Of a DNA stretch of 13,023 bases, positions 1 to 6,597 are shown piece by piece. Made by a program: the position numbers and the translations under genes. Under the pieces are notes generated by a model that ran no database searches, had not been told where the DNA came from, and saw only the letters and a list, made by a program, of their open reading frames with translations. The first letter of the stretch is position 1. Every line of letters starts with the position of its first letter. Origin of the DNA: CAZGOM01 sp964542875 (GTDB taxonomy: Bacteria; Planctomycetota; Phycisphaerae; Phycisphaerales; Phycisphaeraceae); NCBI GenBank assembly GCA_964542875.1, contig CAZIWA010000147.1, positions 1 through 13,023 on the forward strand, read 5' to 3'.

Positions 1-80
1 TCATGGCCCCCATCTCCGGCATCGACCAGGGCCTCATCTTCCGCATGGTCGATCAGCGCGTCGCTGAGAAACTCAAATAA
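1..80 (+). CDS. C-terminal end of an unrecognised protein (5' truncated by window edge)
   Basis: The frame beginning at base 3 is open from the window edge to a TAA at 78-80. Nearly every codon ends in C or G, as in the confident genes of this window, which supports a real gene end rather than a chance frame. The visible tail reads MAPISGIDQGLIFRMVDQRV followed by AEKLK. It is charged and probably helical, and it matches no family I can name. The ATG at base 3 is unlikely to be the true start, because the frame is open to the edge and a 25-residue product would be unusual. Its position before ftsW does not identify it; the 375-bp gap between them argues against tight coupling. Confidence 0.5.
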   Translation, partial: MAPISGIDQGLIFRMVDQRVAEKLK

Positions 81-455
81 CCAGACATCGGCTTCTGACG
101 CCCACAATTCATCTTCAAGCACTCACGATACGTCGTGAGCACATTCGCGTGCCGACAATCATTCTTTGAGAAGTGCCCGAAATAAGCATTGAACCAGCTG
201 CGCATCCCACGCAGAGTCCTGGAACGGCGGGATAAGGCCCAGGCGACGGGTTGCGGGGGGTATGCAATGTGAAATTAAGGCTTAATGCACCCCAAGGGCA
301 TTCACCTTGGCTGTCGCAGGCGTTTTCGAAGCCCCCCGATACCCCGTCGCTCGATACCCGGGGTGCATGTGCCGACAAATACCCCAAATGCTTTTACCCT
401 GCCCATCTCCCATCGCCATTAAACCTCCACCCCGAAAAACGCCGATAACATCTCA
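81..455. promoter_or_regulatory. Long non-coding region upstream of ftsW with several inverted repeats
   Basis: No convincing gene lies in these 375 bases. The short open frames lack the codon bias of neighbouring genes. Visible structure: a perfect 7-bp hairpin at 122-139 (loop 129-132) lying 42 nt after the upstream stop but without a T-run; a compound hairpin at 257-293 pairing GGGGT/ACCCC and GCA/TGC around an inner AT-rich stem; a 6-bp hairpin at 292-310 (CCAAGG/CCTTGG); and a 6-bp hairpin at 341-364 (ACCCCG/CGGGGT). The decamer GTGCCGACAA occurs at 150-159 and 370-379. The region probably contains the ftsW promoter and leader. I could not pick out a confident -35/-10 pair or match a known riboswitch family. 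Confidence 0.4.
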
Positions 456-1622
456 ATGCTACGCCCACACCACATACTGCAGATTTCCACCGTGGCGCTC
501 CTGTGCATCGGTGTTGTCATGGTCCATTCTGCCGGCATGAGCGTCACCGACGCCAGCCAGACTGAAATGGGCCTCATCGGCCACTCCCGGCACCTCATTT
601 TCGCCGTCATTGCCGCCTGCGCGCTCTTTGGCGCCAGCCGGATCAACATGCGCCAGTTCATGGCGGTTCGCGGCCTTTGGAACCCCATCCCCTGGCTCTT
701 CCTCCTCGCCTGCACCACCGTCGTCCTCACCCTCATCCCCGGCATTGGCCGCAGCGTTAACGGCTCTGCACGCTGGCTCTCCCTGGGCTTTGTCCAGTTT
801 CAGCCCAGCGAACTGATGAAATGGGCCGTCGTCCTGATGCTCGCCTACTGGTGCACCATCAAGGCCGGCGTGATGAACAACTTCCGGCACGGCGTTCTCC
901 CCGGCATGTGCCTCATCGCGCTCTCCTGCTTTCTGGTCGTCATTCAAGACCTCGGCACTGCGGCCCTCACCGGGGCCATCGGCATGGTCATGATCTTTGC
1001 CGCCGGTGCCAAGTGGTGGCACCTGGCTCTCACCGTACCGCCCGCCTTGGGCGCGGTCGCCGTCGCCATCCTCAAGACGCCTTACCGCCGCGACCGCATC
1101 CTCGCCTACCTCAACCCCTGGGCGGACCCTCAAGGCAACGGCTATCACCCCATTCAGTCCATGCTCGCCATCGCTGAAGGCTCCGGCTACGGCCGCGGTC
1201 TTGGCAACGGCATCCAGAAGTTCGGTTATCTCCCCGAAGACACCACGGACTTCATCTTCTCCATCATCTGCGAAGAAACCGGCATCGCCGGCGCGCTCCT
1301 GGTCATCGCCCTCTACGGCCTCATCCTCTGGTCCGGCTTCATGATCATTCGTGAAACCAAGGACACCTTCTGCAAGCTCTTTGCGATGGGTGTCATCATG
1401 ATGGTTACTCTCCAGGCCGCCTTTAACATCGCCGTTGTCACCGTCATGGTGCCCACCAAAGGCATCCCGCTTCCGCTCATCTCCGCAGGCGGCACCGGCT
1501 GGGTTCTCACCAGCCTCGCCCTGGGGCTCGTTGCTTCTCTGGGCGTCGCCGCCCAGCACGAAGAGGAAGCGCAAGACCCTCTCATCGACCTCGACGAACG
1601 CCTCTCCACCCGCATCGCCTGA
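456..1622 (+). CDS. ftsW: FtsW-type SEDS peptidoglycan glycosyltransferase
   Basis: A 388-residue polytopic membrane protein of the FtsW/RodA/SpoVE (SEDS) family. These proteins polymerise lipid II into glycan strands, with a class B PBP supplying the crosslinks. Family signatures seen: NGSARWL (102-108), QPSEL (116-120), the PEDTTDFIF extracytoplasmic loop (260-268) whose Asp265 corresponds to the conserved catalytic Asp of SEDS proteins, and PLPLISAGGTG (338-348). Length is normal for the family. The ATG at 456 puts the first membrane segment almost at the N terminus, and no Shine-Dalgarno is visible before it. FtsW is preferred over RodA because murG follows at once, as in dcw clusters. 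The C-terminal tail is acidic and cytoplasmic. The family is certain; the FtsW versus RodA choice is inferred from context. Confidence 0.93.
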   Translation: MLRPHHILQISTVALLCIGVVMVHSAGMSVTDASQTEMGLIGHSRHLIFAVIAACALFGASRINMRQFMAVRGLWNPIPWLFLLACTTVVLTLIPGIGRSVNGSARWLSLGFVQFQPSELMKWAVVLMLAYWCTIKAGVMNNFRHGVLPGMCLIALSCFLVVIQDLGTAALTGAIGMVMIFAAGAKWWHLALTVPPALGAVAVAILKTPYRRDRILAYLNPWADPQGNGYHPIQSMLAIAEGSGYGRGLGNGIQKFGYLPEDTTDFIFSIICEETGIAGALLVIALYGLILWSGFMIIRETKDTFCKLFAMGVIMMVTLQAAFNIAVVTVMVPTKGIPLPLISAGGTGWVLTSLALGLVASLGVAAQHEEEAQDPLIDLDERLSTRIA

Positions 1623-1650
1623 AATGGCCACAACAACGTAAAATAACCGC

Positions 1651-1686
1651 CACGGGTCTACGGCTTCGCAGACCCGTGCTTTTATT
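1651..1686 (+). terminator. Intrinsic terminator after ftsW
   Basis: A perfect 9-bp stem, CACGGGTCT (1651-1659) with AGACCCGTG (1670-1678), is followed directly by CTTTTATT. The 10-nt loop can close further through two inner GC pairs around GCTT. It lies 29 nt after the ftsW stop and 46 nt before murG, so it should at least attenuate read-through from ftsW into murG. Confidence 0.75.
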
Positions 1687-1732
1687 ACCACTCTGAAACG
1701 ACTTTCCCAACCCACCCGAGAGCCAACCCAAA

Positions 1733-2845
1733 ATGTCCACCCCAGCCTCCATTCTCTTCGCCGGCGGCGGCACCGGCGGACACATCTTCCCCAACATGGC
1801 CATCGCCGAACGTCTCCTGGAAGCCAAGTCCCCCTTCAAACCCATCTTCGTCGTCTCAGATCGCAAACTCGATGCCGAACTCATGGCCAAACACAAGCTC
1901 GACTTCATCCCCATCCCCGCAAAACCCTTCTCCCCAAACCCCCTGAAATGGTTCGACTTCTACCGGCACTACGCCGGCTCTGAAGCCATGATCGCCCAAG
2001 CCATTAAAGATCAGAACGTCCGCGCCATCGTCGCCACAGGCGGATTCGTCTCGCCGCCCGTCGCCATCGCCGCCAAGAAAGCTGGCATCCCCGTCGTCCT
2101 CGTCAATCTCGACGCCGTCCCCGGCAAAGCCAACAAACTCGTTGCCAAATCCGCCACCCAGATCTTCAGCGCCTACGCCATGGCGGAAGCGCCCACCGCC
2201 CAGATCGTCGGCGTTCCGCTTCGCCAAAGCGCCATCGGCCCCGCCGACAAAGATAAAGCCCGCACCGCCCTTGGCCTCCTGGCCGGCCGCGAAACCCTCT
2301 TTGTCACCGGCGCCAGCCAGGGCGCTTCCTCCATTAACCTGCTCATGCAGGAACTCATCACCCAGACCATCCCCCGCAAAGAGCTCTCCAACTGGCAAGT
2401 CATCCACCTTACAGGCGGCACCGCCCAGCAAGCCAAAGAGCTCGAAGCCGCCTACGACAAGGCCGCCATCCCCGCCCGCGTCGAGGCTTTCTGCAGCCAG
2501 ATGGGCTACGCCTGGGCCGCCGCCTCCCTGGGCATCAGCCGCGCCGGTGCCTCCAGCGTTGCCGAAGCCTGGGCAAACTCCGTCCCATGCTTCTTCCTCC
2601 CATACCCGTACCACAAAGACCAGCATCAGCGGAAAAACGCCGAACCCCTCGCCAAGATCGGCTCCGCCCTCATTTACGAAGACCTCATCGACCCAGGTAA
2701 AAACGCCCGCCAGCTCGCCGGACCCCTCGTCTCCGTCATGACCAACACCACCCGTCGTCAGCAGATGGTCACCCTCATGCGCGACCGCATTCCCCCCGAC
2801 GGCGCGCTCTCCGTCTCCCGCTGGCTCCTGCGCCACGTCAAATAA
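1733..2845 (+). CDS. murG: MurG, lipid II-forming N-acetylglucosaminyltransferase
   Basis: A 370-residue GT-B glycosyltransferase that transfers GlcNAc from UDP-GlcNAc to lipid I at the inner face of the membrane, making lipid II. Seen: the glycine-rich loop GGGTGGH (11-17), ATGGFVSPP (101-109), the second glycine loop GASQGASSIN (193-202), SRAGASSVAE (269-278) of the UDP-GlcNAc site, and DQHQRKNAEPL (296-306). Length is normal. Oddity: the stretch that in E. coli reads HEQN (about residues 124-127) is VNLD here, although flanking IPVVL and the following PGKANK align without gaps. The Tyr of the usual GGY is also Phe (105). ATG at 1733 follows a weak purine stretch only. It is separated from ftsW by a terminator, so it probably has its own promoter or depends on read-through. 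Confidence 0.95.
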   Translation: MSTPASILFAGGGTGGHIFPNMAIAERLLEAKSPFKPIFVVSDRKLDAELMAKHKLDFIPIPAKPFSPNPLKWFDFYRHYAGSEAMIAQAIKDQNVRAIVATGGFVSPPVAIAAKKAGIPVVLVNLDAVPGKANKLVAKSATQIFSAYAMAEAPTAQIVGVPLRQSAIGPADKDKARTALGLLAGRETLFVTGASQGASSINLLMQELITQTIPRKELSNWQVIHLTGGTAQQAKELEAAYDKAAIPARVEAFCSQMGYAWAAASLGISRAGASSVAEAWANSVPCFFLPYPYHKDQHQRKNAEPLAKIGSALIYEDLIDPGKNARQLAGPLVSVMTNTTRRQQMVTLMRDRIPPDGALSVSRWLLRHVK

Positions 2846-2904
2846 CAATCCCATTCCAAAACGCCTCGGTTACGATACCCCCACGCCCATTCCCGGAATC
2901 ACGC

Positions 2905-4065
2905 GTGGAAATCTCTCCTACTCCAGACCATTGGCAGGAAGCCGCCCGCAAAGCGCTCACCGCGTTGTGGGGCGTGCCTGTTGTCTGCACCATCAAAGAC
3001 ACGCTCCGCGCCGAAGGCCGCAACCGTGTCTACCGCCTCGCCGTCGCAGGGGGACCCGTCTCCACCGTCATCCTCAAAGCCTCTTTGGGCGACAGTAAAA
3101 CCCCTTATGTCATGGGTGATGACAGACCCGACAACCCATTCCATCGCTTCTGCAATGAATGGGCCGGCTGTGCCATGATGGGGCCCATCGGCTTTGGTCC
3201 CACCGCCTACACCGGCGACCCTCAACAGGGCTTCTACCTCATGTCCGACCTTGGCGCTGGCATCAGCCTCGCCGACCGCCTGACCGGCTCGGACCCCGCC
3301 CTCGCCACTGACGCGCTGCTGGCCTACGCGCACACCTTGGGCGAGCTCCACGCCGCCACCCAGGGGCAAAGCGCGCACTGGCAGGCCCTGCGCGCCGGCC
3401 GCGCCGGCTCTTCCCAATCTTCCGGGCGTGACTCCTGGCGCGCCCAGCTTTCCGGCTTCGCAGGCATCTGTCAGCGCCATGCCGTAGCGCTTTCGTCCGA
3501 GCTCGATTCCGACCTCGCCAAAATCTCCGCCGTCATCGACAACCCCGGGCCTTACGATGTTTTTTCGCCCACCGACTGCTGCCCGGACAACCACTTTCTC
3601 CACCCCTCGGGCCGCCGTGTGATTTTCTTCGATTGCGAATGGGCCACCATGCGCCATGCCTTGCTGGATGTCGCCTACTTCATCGCCCCGTTTCCCACCT
3701 GCTGGTGCACCAGCCGTCTCCCTGACGGCATGCCGGGTCAAATGGTCGCCGCTTACCGTGAGCATTTCTTCCCAAGTCACGACTTCGAAGATCAACTCAC
3801 CCTTGTTCTCGCCGGCTGGGTGCTCGCCACCCTCTCCTGGAGCTGGGCGGGTGATTGGGAAAAGCAAGACCATCGCTGGGGCCTCATCTCCCTTCGCCAG
3901 CGCCATCTTCATCGGCTGGAGAACCTCTTGGCTCAGCCCAACTTTGCTTCTCTGCTGCCCGCGCTTGCTCCGTCGGTTCACGCGCTCCATCACACGCTTA
4001 AATCAAACTGGCAGGACCTTGAGCCAGCCCCGCTTTACGCTGCTTTTCGCAAAGGGCTTCTATGA
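2905..4065 (+). CDS. APH/choline-kinase-fold phosphotransferase, substrate unknown
   Basis: A 386-residue protein with the aminoglycoside phosphotransferase-like kinase fold. Seen: a probable ATP-binding Lys in VILKAS (Lys58); the catalytic loop SPTDCCPDNHF, giving catalytic Asp224 and Asn229 (the usual His two residues before the Asp is Pro here); and the metal-binding Asp243 in FFDCEWA. The next segment, LLDVAYF (253-259), is typical of the family. Such kinases phosphorylate sugars, choline, homoserine or aminoglycosides, and substrate cannot be read from sequence. Position after murG makes a cell-wall amino-sugar kinase (AmgK type) conceivable, but no MurU-like partner is present. The start is GTG at 2905; no in-frame ATG lies between the murG stop and this point. 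Its 3' end overlaps the next gene by 4 nt. Confidence 0.82.
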   Translation: MEISPTPDHWQEAARKALTALWGVPVVCTIKDTLRAEGRNRVYRLAVAGGPVSTVILKASLGDSKTPYVMGDDRPDNPFHRFCNEWAGCAMMGPIGFGPTAYTGDPQQGFYLMSDLGAGISLADRLTGSDPALATDALLAYAHTLGELHAATQGQSAHWQALRAGRAGSSQSSGRDSWRAQLSGFAGICQRHAVALSSELDSDLAKISAVIDNPGPYDVFSPTDCCPDNHFLHPSGRRVIFFDCEWATMRHALLDVAYFIAPFPTCWCTSRLPDGMPGQMVAAYREHFFPSHDFEDQLTLVLAGWVLATLSWSWAGDWEKQDHRWGLISLRQRHLHRLENLLAQPNFASLLPALAPSVHALHHTLKSNWQDLEPAPLYAAFRKGLL

Positions 4066-5381
4066 CCCGCGCCGCCTGGTCCCAGGTTGATATCACGCCG
4101 CCGCTTGGCACGCCCCTAGGCGGCATGGGCGTTCCTCCCACGCTCGCTCAGCGCATCCGCGACCGTCTCCAGGCTCACGTGCTTCTCCTTCAGGACCACG
4201 CAGGCAACCGCATCGCCATCATCTCCATCGACACCGTCGGCATCACTCCCCAATGGGGCATCCCGCTTCGCACTTGCATTGCCGCCGTGCTCGGCTGTCC
4301 GCTCTCCAGCGTGCTCTTAAACGCCTCTCACACCCACTCAGGCGCCGAAACCACCTGGGACTACTACGCCACTTCCGAACCCATGCCCGCCCTGGTCCAT
4401 GACTATCTCGCGCGCATTTCCGGCAAGATCATCACCGCCGTTCAAACCGCCCTCGCACGTCTGGCGCCGGCGCAGCTTAATTGGCACCGTGGTCAAACCA
4501 ACATCGCCGTGAACCGTCGCATGAAAACCCCCGAGGGCCTCATCCGTCACCGGCCCAACCCCGCCGGTTTTGTCGACCGTGACCTGGATGTCCTCCACAT
4601 CGCAACCAGCGCCGGCCAGGCCGTTCTCTATTGCGCCGCATGCCACACCGTCTCCGTTTACGGCGCCGAGCCCGACGCCATTTCCTCCGACTTCATCGCA
4701 TCCACCCGGGCGCAGCTTGCCCGCCGGCTTCCGCCCGGCACTCACGCTCAGTTTGTCCAGGGTTTCGCCGGCGATTGCCGTCCCCGCGCGCTTGGCGATT
4801 CTCAAACCGCTACATTCCGTCCCGCAAAACCCGGTGAAGTTGAATCCATCGGCGCTGAGCTCGCCGCTGATATCCTCCGCACGCTCGGCACATCCCCCAG
4901 CCCGGTTCCGCTCTCCCTGGGCTCGGCCGAATGCTTCATGCCCGTCTACCCCGGCCAGCCCATCCCCCGCGCCACGCTTCAGGACATGTCTACCGGCCGC
5001 TCCCCCTCGCTGGCCCACCTCGCCGATTGGTGGCTCGCCCGTATCGACGCAGGCATCCCGGCCAATGAACCCATCGGCTGGTCTCTGGGCGCGTTAAAAC
5101 TCTCCCCCGATCACTGGCTCATCCACACTGCGGGTGAGCCCGTCGGCCAGCTCGCCCCGATCATCAAATCCATCCCCGGCACGCCATGCGTCGCCACGCT
5201 GGGCTACTCCCAGGACTACACCGCATACCTGCCCACCGACGCCATGCTCCCGGAAGGGGGGTATGAAGTTTTCGAGTCCAACGTCTTCCAGCGCTACTGG
5301 CCCGCCGCCCCCAAATCCGGCATTGACCAGCTTCTCCACGATCGCACGAAAGCCTTGATTTTCAGGCTCTTAAAAGTGTAA
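4062..5381 (+). CDS. Neutral/alkaline ceramidase-like metallohydrolase
   Basis: A 439-residue protein resembling the catalytic domain of neutral/alkaline non-lysosomal ceramidases, zinc amidases that cleave N-acyl bonds. Seen: N-terminal ITPPLGTPLGG (11-21), NASHTHSG (87-94) with candidate zinc His92, CHTVSVYG (194-201) with His195, QGFAGDCRP (233-241), AGEP (357-360) with Glu359, and GYSQDYTAYLP (381-391), which carries the C-terminal Tyr cluster. It is shorter than secreted ceramidases of about 650 residues and lacks their C-terminal domain. There is no signal peptide, so it should be cytoplasmic. That makes a true extracellular ceramide substrate doubtful; many bacterial relatives have unknown amide or ester substrates. 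ATG at 4062 overlaps the kinase stop (ATGA), implying translational coupling. Confidence 0.85.
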   Translation: MTRAAWSQVDITPPLGTPLGGMGVPPTLAQRIRDRLQAHVLLLQDHAGNRIAIISIDTVGITPQWGIPLRTCIAAVLGCPLSSVLLNASHTHSGAETTWDYYATSEPMPALVHDYLARISGKIITAVQTALARLAPAQLNWHRGQTNIAVNRRMKTPEGLIRHRPNPAGFVDRDLDVLHIATSAGQAVLYCAACHTVSVYGAEPDAISSDFIASTRAQLARRLPPGTHAQFVQGFAGDCRPRALGDSQTATFRPAKPGEVESIGAELAADILRTLGTSPSPVPLSLGSAECFMPVYPGQPIPRATLQDMSTGRSPSLAHLADWWLARIDAGIPANEPIGWSLGALKLSPDHWLIHTAGEPVGQLAPIIKSIPGTPCVATLGYSQDYTAYLPTDAMLPEGGYEVFESNVFQRYWPAAPKSGIDQLLHDRTKALIFRLLKV

Positions 5382-5391
5382 ATTTCAAACT

Positions 5392-5793
5392 TTAAATTCC
5401 CTCTCTCTCCGGCACCTTCGCGATCACATCGATCGCCAGCCCGATCCCTTTCCACAGCACCCCTTGAAACGTCGTCCGTGCCGGCCGCGTGCCTACAAAG
5501 TACTTGGCGTACTCCGCATTCACCCGGTCGAAATCATTCAAATCCCGCAGGATCAGCGTGCATTTCACCACGTCTGCCGGCCCGCAGCCTGCGGCCTTGA
5601 GGATTTTGTCGATGTGTCCCAGCACCACGCGTGTTTCATCTTCGATCGTCCCGCGCGTCGGTTCGCCGGTCTTCATGTCCACCGGCCCCTGGCTGGAGAT
5701 GTACAGCCATCCGTCGCGCACCACCCCAGGCGAGTAGGGGCCTGTAAACGCGGTCTTGTCCGGATGATTCACTTCGATGTTCTTGCCTGCCAT
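5392..5793 (-). CDS. Rid (YjgF/YER057c/UK114) family protein
   Basis: A 133-residue protein of the Rid family. RidA members hydrolyse reactive enamine/imine intermediates made by PLP enzymes; other subfamilies have different or unknown roles. Seen: GPYSPGVVRDGWLYISSQGP (18-37), typical of the N-terminal strand region; VKCTLILRDLNDFDRVN (76-92); and RPARTTFQG (103-111) with Arg106, which matches the substrate-binding Arg. The C-terminal signature usually written VEIEAIA reads IDVIAKV, so the conserved Glu is Asp122. This makes canonical RidA less certain. I chose ATG at 5793 because a purine-rich GAAAGGGA lies 4 nt upstream; an ATG 33 nt further upstream has no such site. It converges on the ceramidase-like gene with only 10 bp between stops. 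Confidence 0.88.
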   Translation of the reverse strand: MAGKNIEVNHPDKTAFTGPYSPGVVRDGWLYISSQGPVDMKTGEPTRGTIEDETRVVLGHIDKILKAAGCGPADVVKCTLILRDLNDFDRVNAEYAKYFVGTRPARTTFQGVLWKGIGLAIDVIAKVPEREGI

Positions 5794-5843
5794 CGCGTCC
5801 CTTTCTTCAACCGATTCTGCCCACACTCAGCGCTCATGAAACC

Positions 5844-5878
5844 TATAAAAACGCCACTGCCGGTTTCCCGCCAGTGGC
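5844..5878 (-). terminator. Intrinsic terminator of the small lipoprotein gene
   Basis: Read on the minus strand, GCCACTG pairs perfectly with CAGTGGC (plus-strand 5872-5878 and 5853-5859), and the 3' side is followed by GTTTTTATA. It begins 25 nt after the lipoprotein stop and ends before the Rid gene, so the Rid gene should have a separate promoter, though I could not identify one. Confidence 0.75.
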
Positions 5879-5902
5879 ATTTGAAAGAGTCGTCGTTCAG
5901 GC

Positions 5903-6337
5903 TTATTCCGCGACGCGGGTCAGCTTGATGATGCTCACCGTGCCGCCGGGGCCGGCTTCGGTGAAGGTCAGGTTCAGGGTGTTTTTGTTGGTCAGGTTGC
6001 CGGAGAACACGCCATCGTCTTCGCCGGAGATGATCGTCACCTTGCCGGTCGTGGGGTCGATGGTGCCGTACACCTTCTTCTCGCCTTCGCGCAACTGCGC
6101 CTGGGCGGTCGTCTTGTAGTACATCGTGCCGCGGAACTGGTTGCCGTCCTGGTCGGTCACCGTCAGGGTCCGGACCGTCTTGGCGTAGCCGATCATCGTA
6201 TGGACTGCTTCAGACTCGCCCGTCCACTGCCCGGCCAGTTCCTGCCCTGTGTAGTTCTCGCCGGATTTGGCGCAGCCAGCCATCAAACCCATGCCCAGGG
6301 CGACCAAAACTCCAGCAGCGGTATGCAAGCGTGTCAT
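5903..6337 (-). CDS. Small predicted lipoprotein of unknown function
   Basis: A 144-residue protein. Its N terminus MTRLHTAAGVLVALGMG runs into the lipobox LMAGC (18-22), so signal peptidase II should cleave before Cys22 and anchor the protein in a membrane. The mature part begins AKSGENYTGQ and is rich in Thr, Gly and beta-prone segments: GQWTGES (about 35-41), a central RTLTVTDQDGN stretch, and a Gly/Thr-rich end. This resembles small periplasmic beta-barrel proteins, but I do not recognise a family. I chose ATG at 6337 because a strong GGAGGA (6345-6350) lies 7 nt upstream; the longer frame from 6376 lacks a signal peptide at its N terminus. tRNA-Arg lies 50 nt upstream on the same strand with no terminator between. 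Confidence 0.87.
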   Translation of the reverse strand: MTRLHTAAGVLVALGMGLMAGCAKSGENYTGQELAGQWTGESEAVHTMIGYAKTVRTLTVTDQDGNQFRGTMYYKTTAQAQLREGEKKVYGTIDPTTGKVTIISGEDDGVFSGNLTNKNTLNLTFTEAGPGGTVSIIKLTRVAE

Positions 6338-6387
6338 GCGCAGTTCCTCCAAGGGTGAATGTAAATCCATTGTCAAAACAGGTTCAA

Positions 6388-6461
6388 CGAGCCCTACAGG
6401 AGTCGAACCTGTAACCTTCTGATCCGAAGTCAGAAGCTCTATCCAATTGAGCTAAGGGCTC
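6388..6461 (-). tRNA. tRNA-Arg, anticodon TCG (reads CGA/CGG)
   Basis: The reverse complement of this stretch folds as a complete 74-nt cloverleaf. It has a 7-bp acceptor stem GAGCCCT/AGGGCTC, a D stem GCTC/GAGC with loop AATTGGATA, and an anticodon stem TCTGA/TCAGA with loop CTTCGGA. The T stem is ACAGG/CCTGT with loop TTCGACT, and the discriminator is G. The anticodon TCG is at plus-strand 6425-6427. A20 in the D loop and G73 agree with arginine identity. CCA is not encoded; the next bases are TTG. Confidence 0.96.
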
Positions 6462-6492
6462 TTATGGGCGGTCAACAAGCGCCCTGATTGGA

Positions 6493-6521
6493 ATTGTGCC
6501 CGACCTCACTCCCACAGTCAA
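6493..6521 (-). promoter_or_regulatory. Sigma70-type promoter for tRNA-Arg
   Basis: On the minus strand a -35 box TTGACT (plus-strand 6516-6521) is followed after 17 nt by CACAAT (6493-6498), which matches TATAAT at four positions. The -10 box ends 31 nt before the tRNA 5' end. A 5-bp hairpin (GGGCG/CGCCC, 6466-6484) sits in the short leader. As no terminator separates the tRNA from the lipoprotein, this promoter may serve both. Confidence 0.6.
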
Positions 6522-6597
6522 TTCTCCTCCCGGGAATTTCACCATCCATCGCACATTTCGTTAAAGTCTTAAAAAACACGCAATCAAAGGGCATCCC

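Noticed and set aside
122..139. Hairpin after the first gene as an intrinsic terminator
   Set aside because: The 7-bp stem is perfect but no T-run follows on either strand, so it is described only as structure in the leader.
251..448. Small open frame upstream of ftsW
   Set aside because: No ribosome site, no codon bias, no recognisable motif, and a non-ATG start; the region fits a non-coding leader better.
459..1715. Long open frame on the minus strand opposite ftsW; similar ones lie opposite murG, the kinase, the SGNH hydrolase and gatA
   Set aside because: These arise from the strong C/G third-position bias of the real genes. Their products are low-complexity (Gly, Asp, Glu and Val rich), match no family, and the plus-strand genes carry clear motifs.
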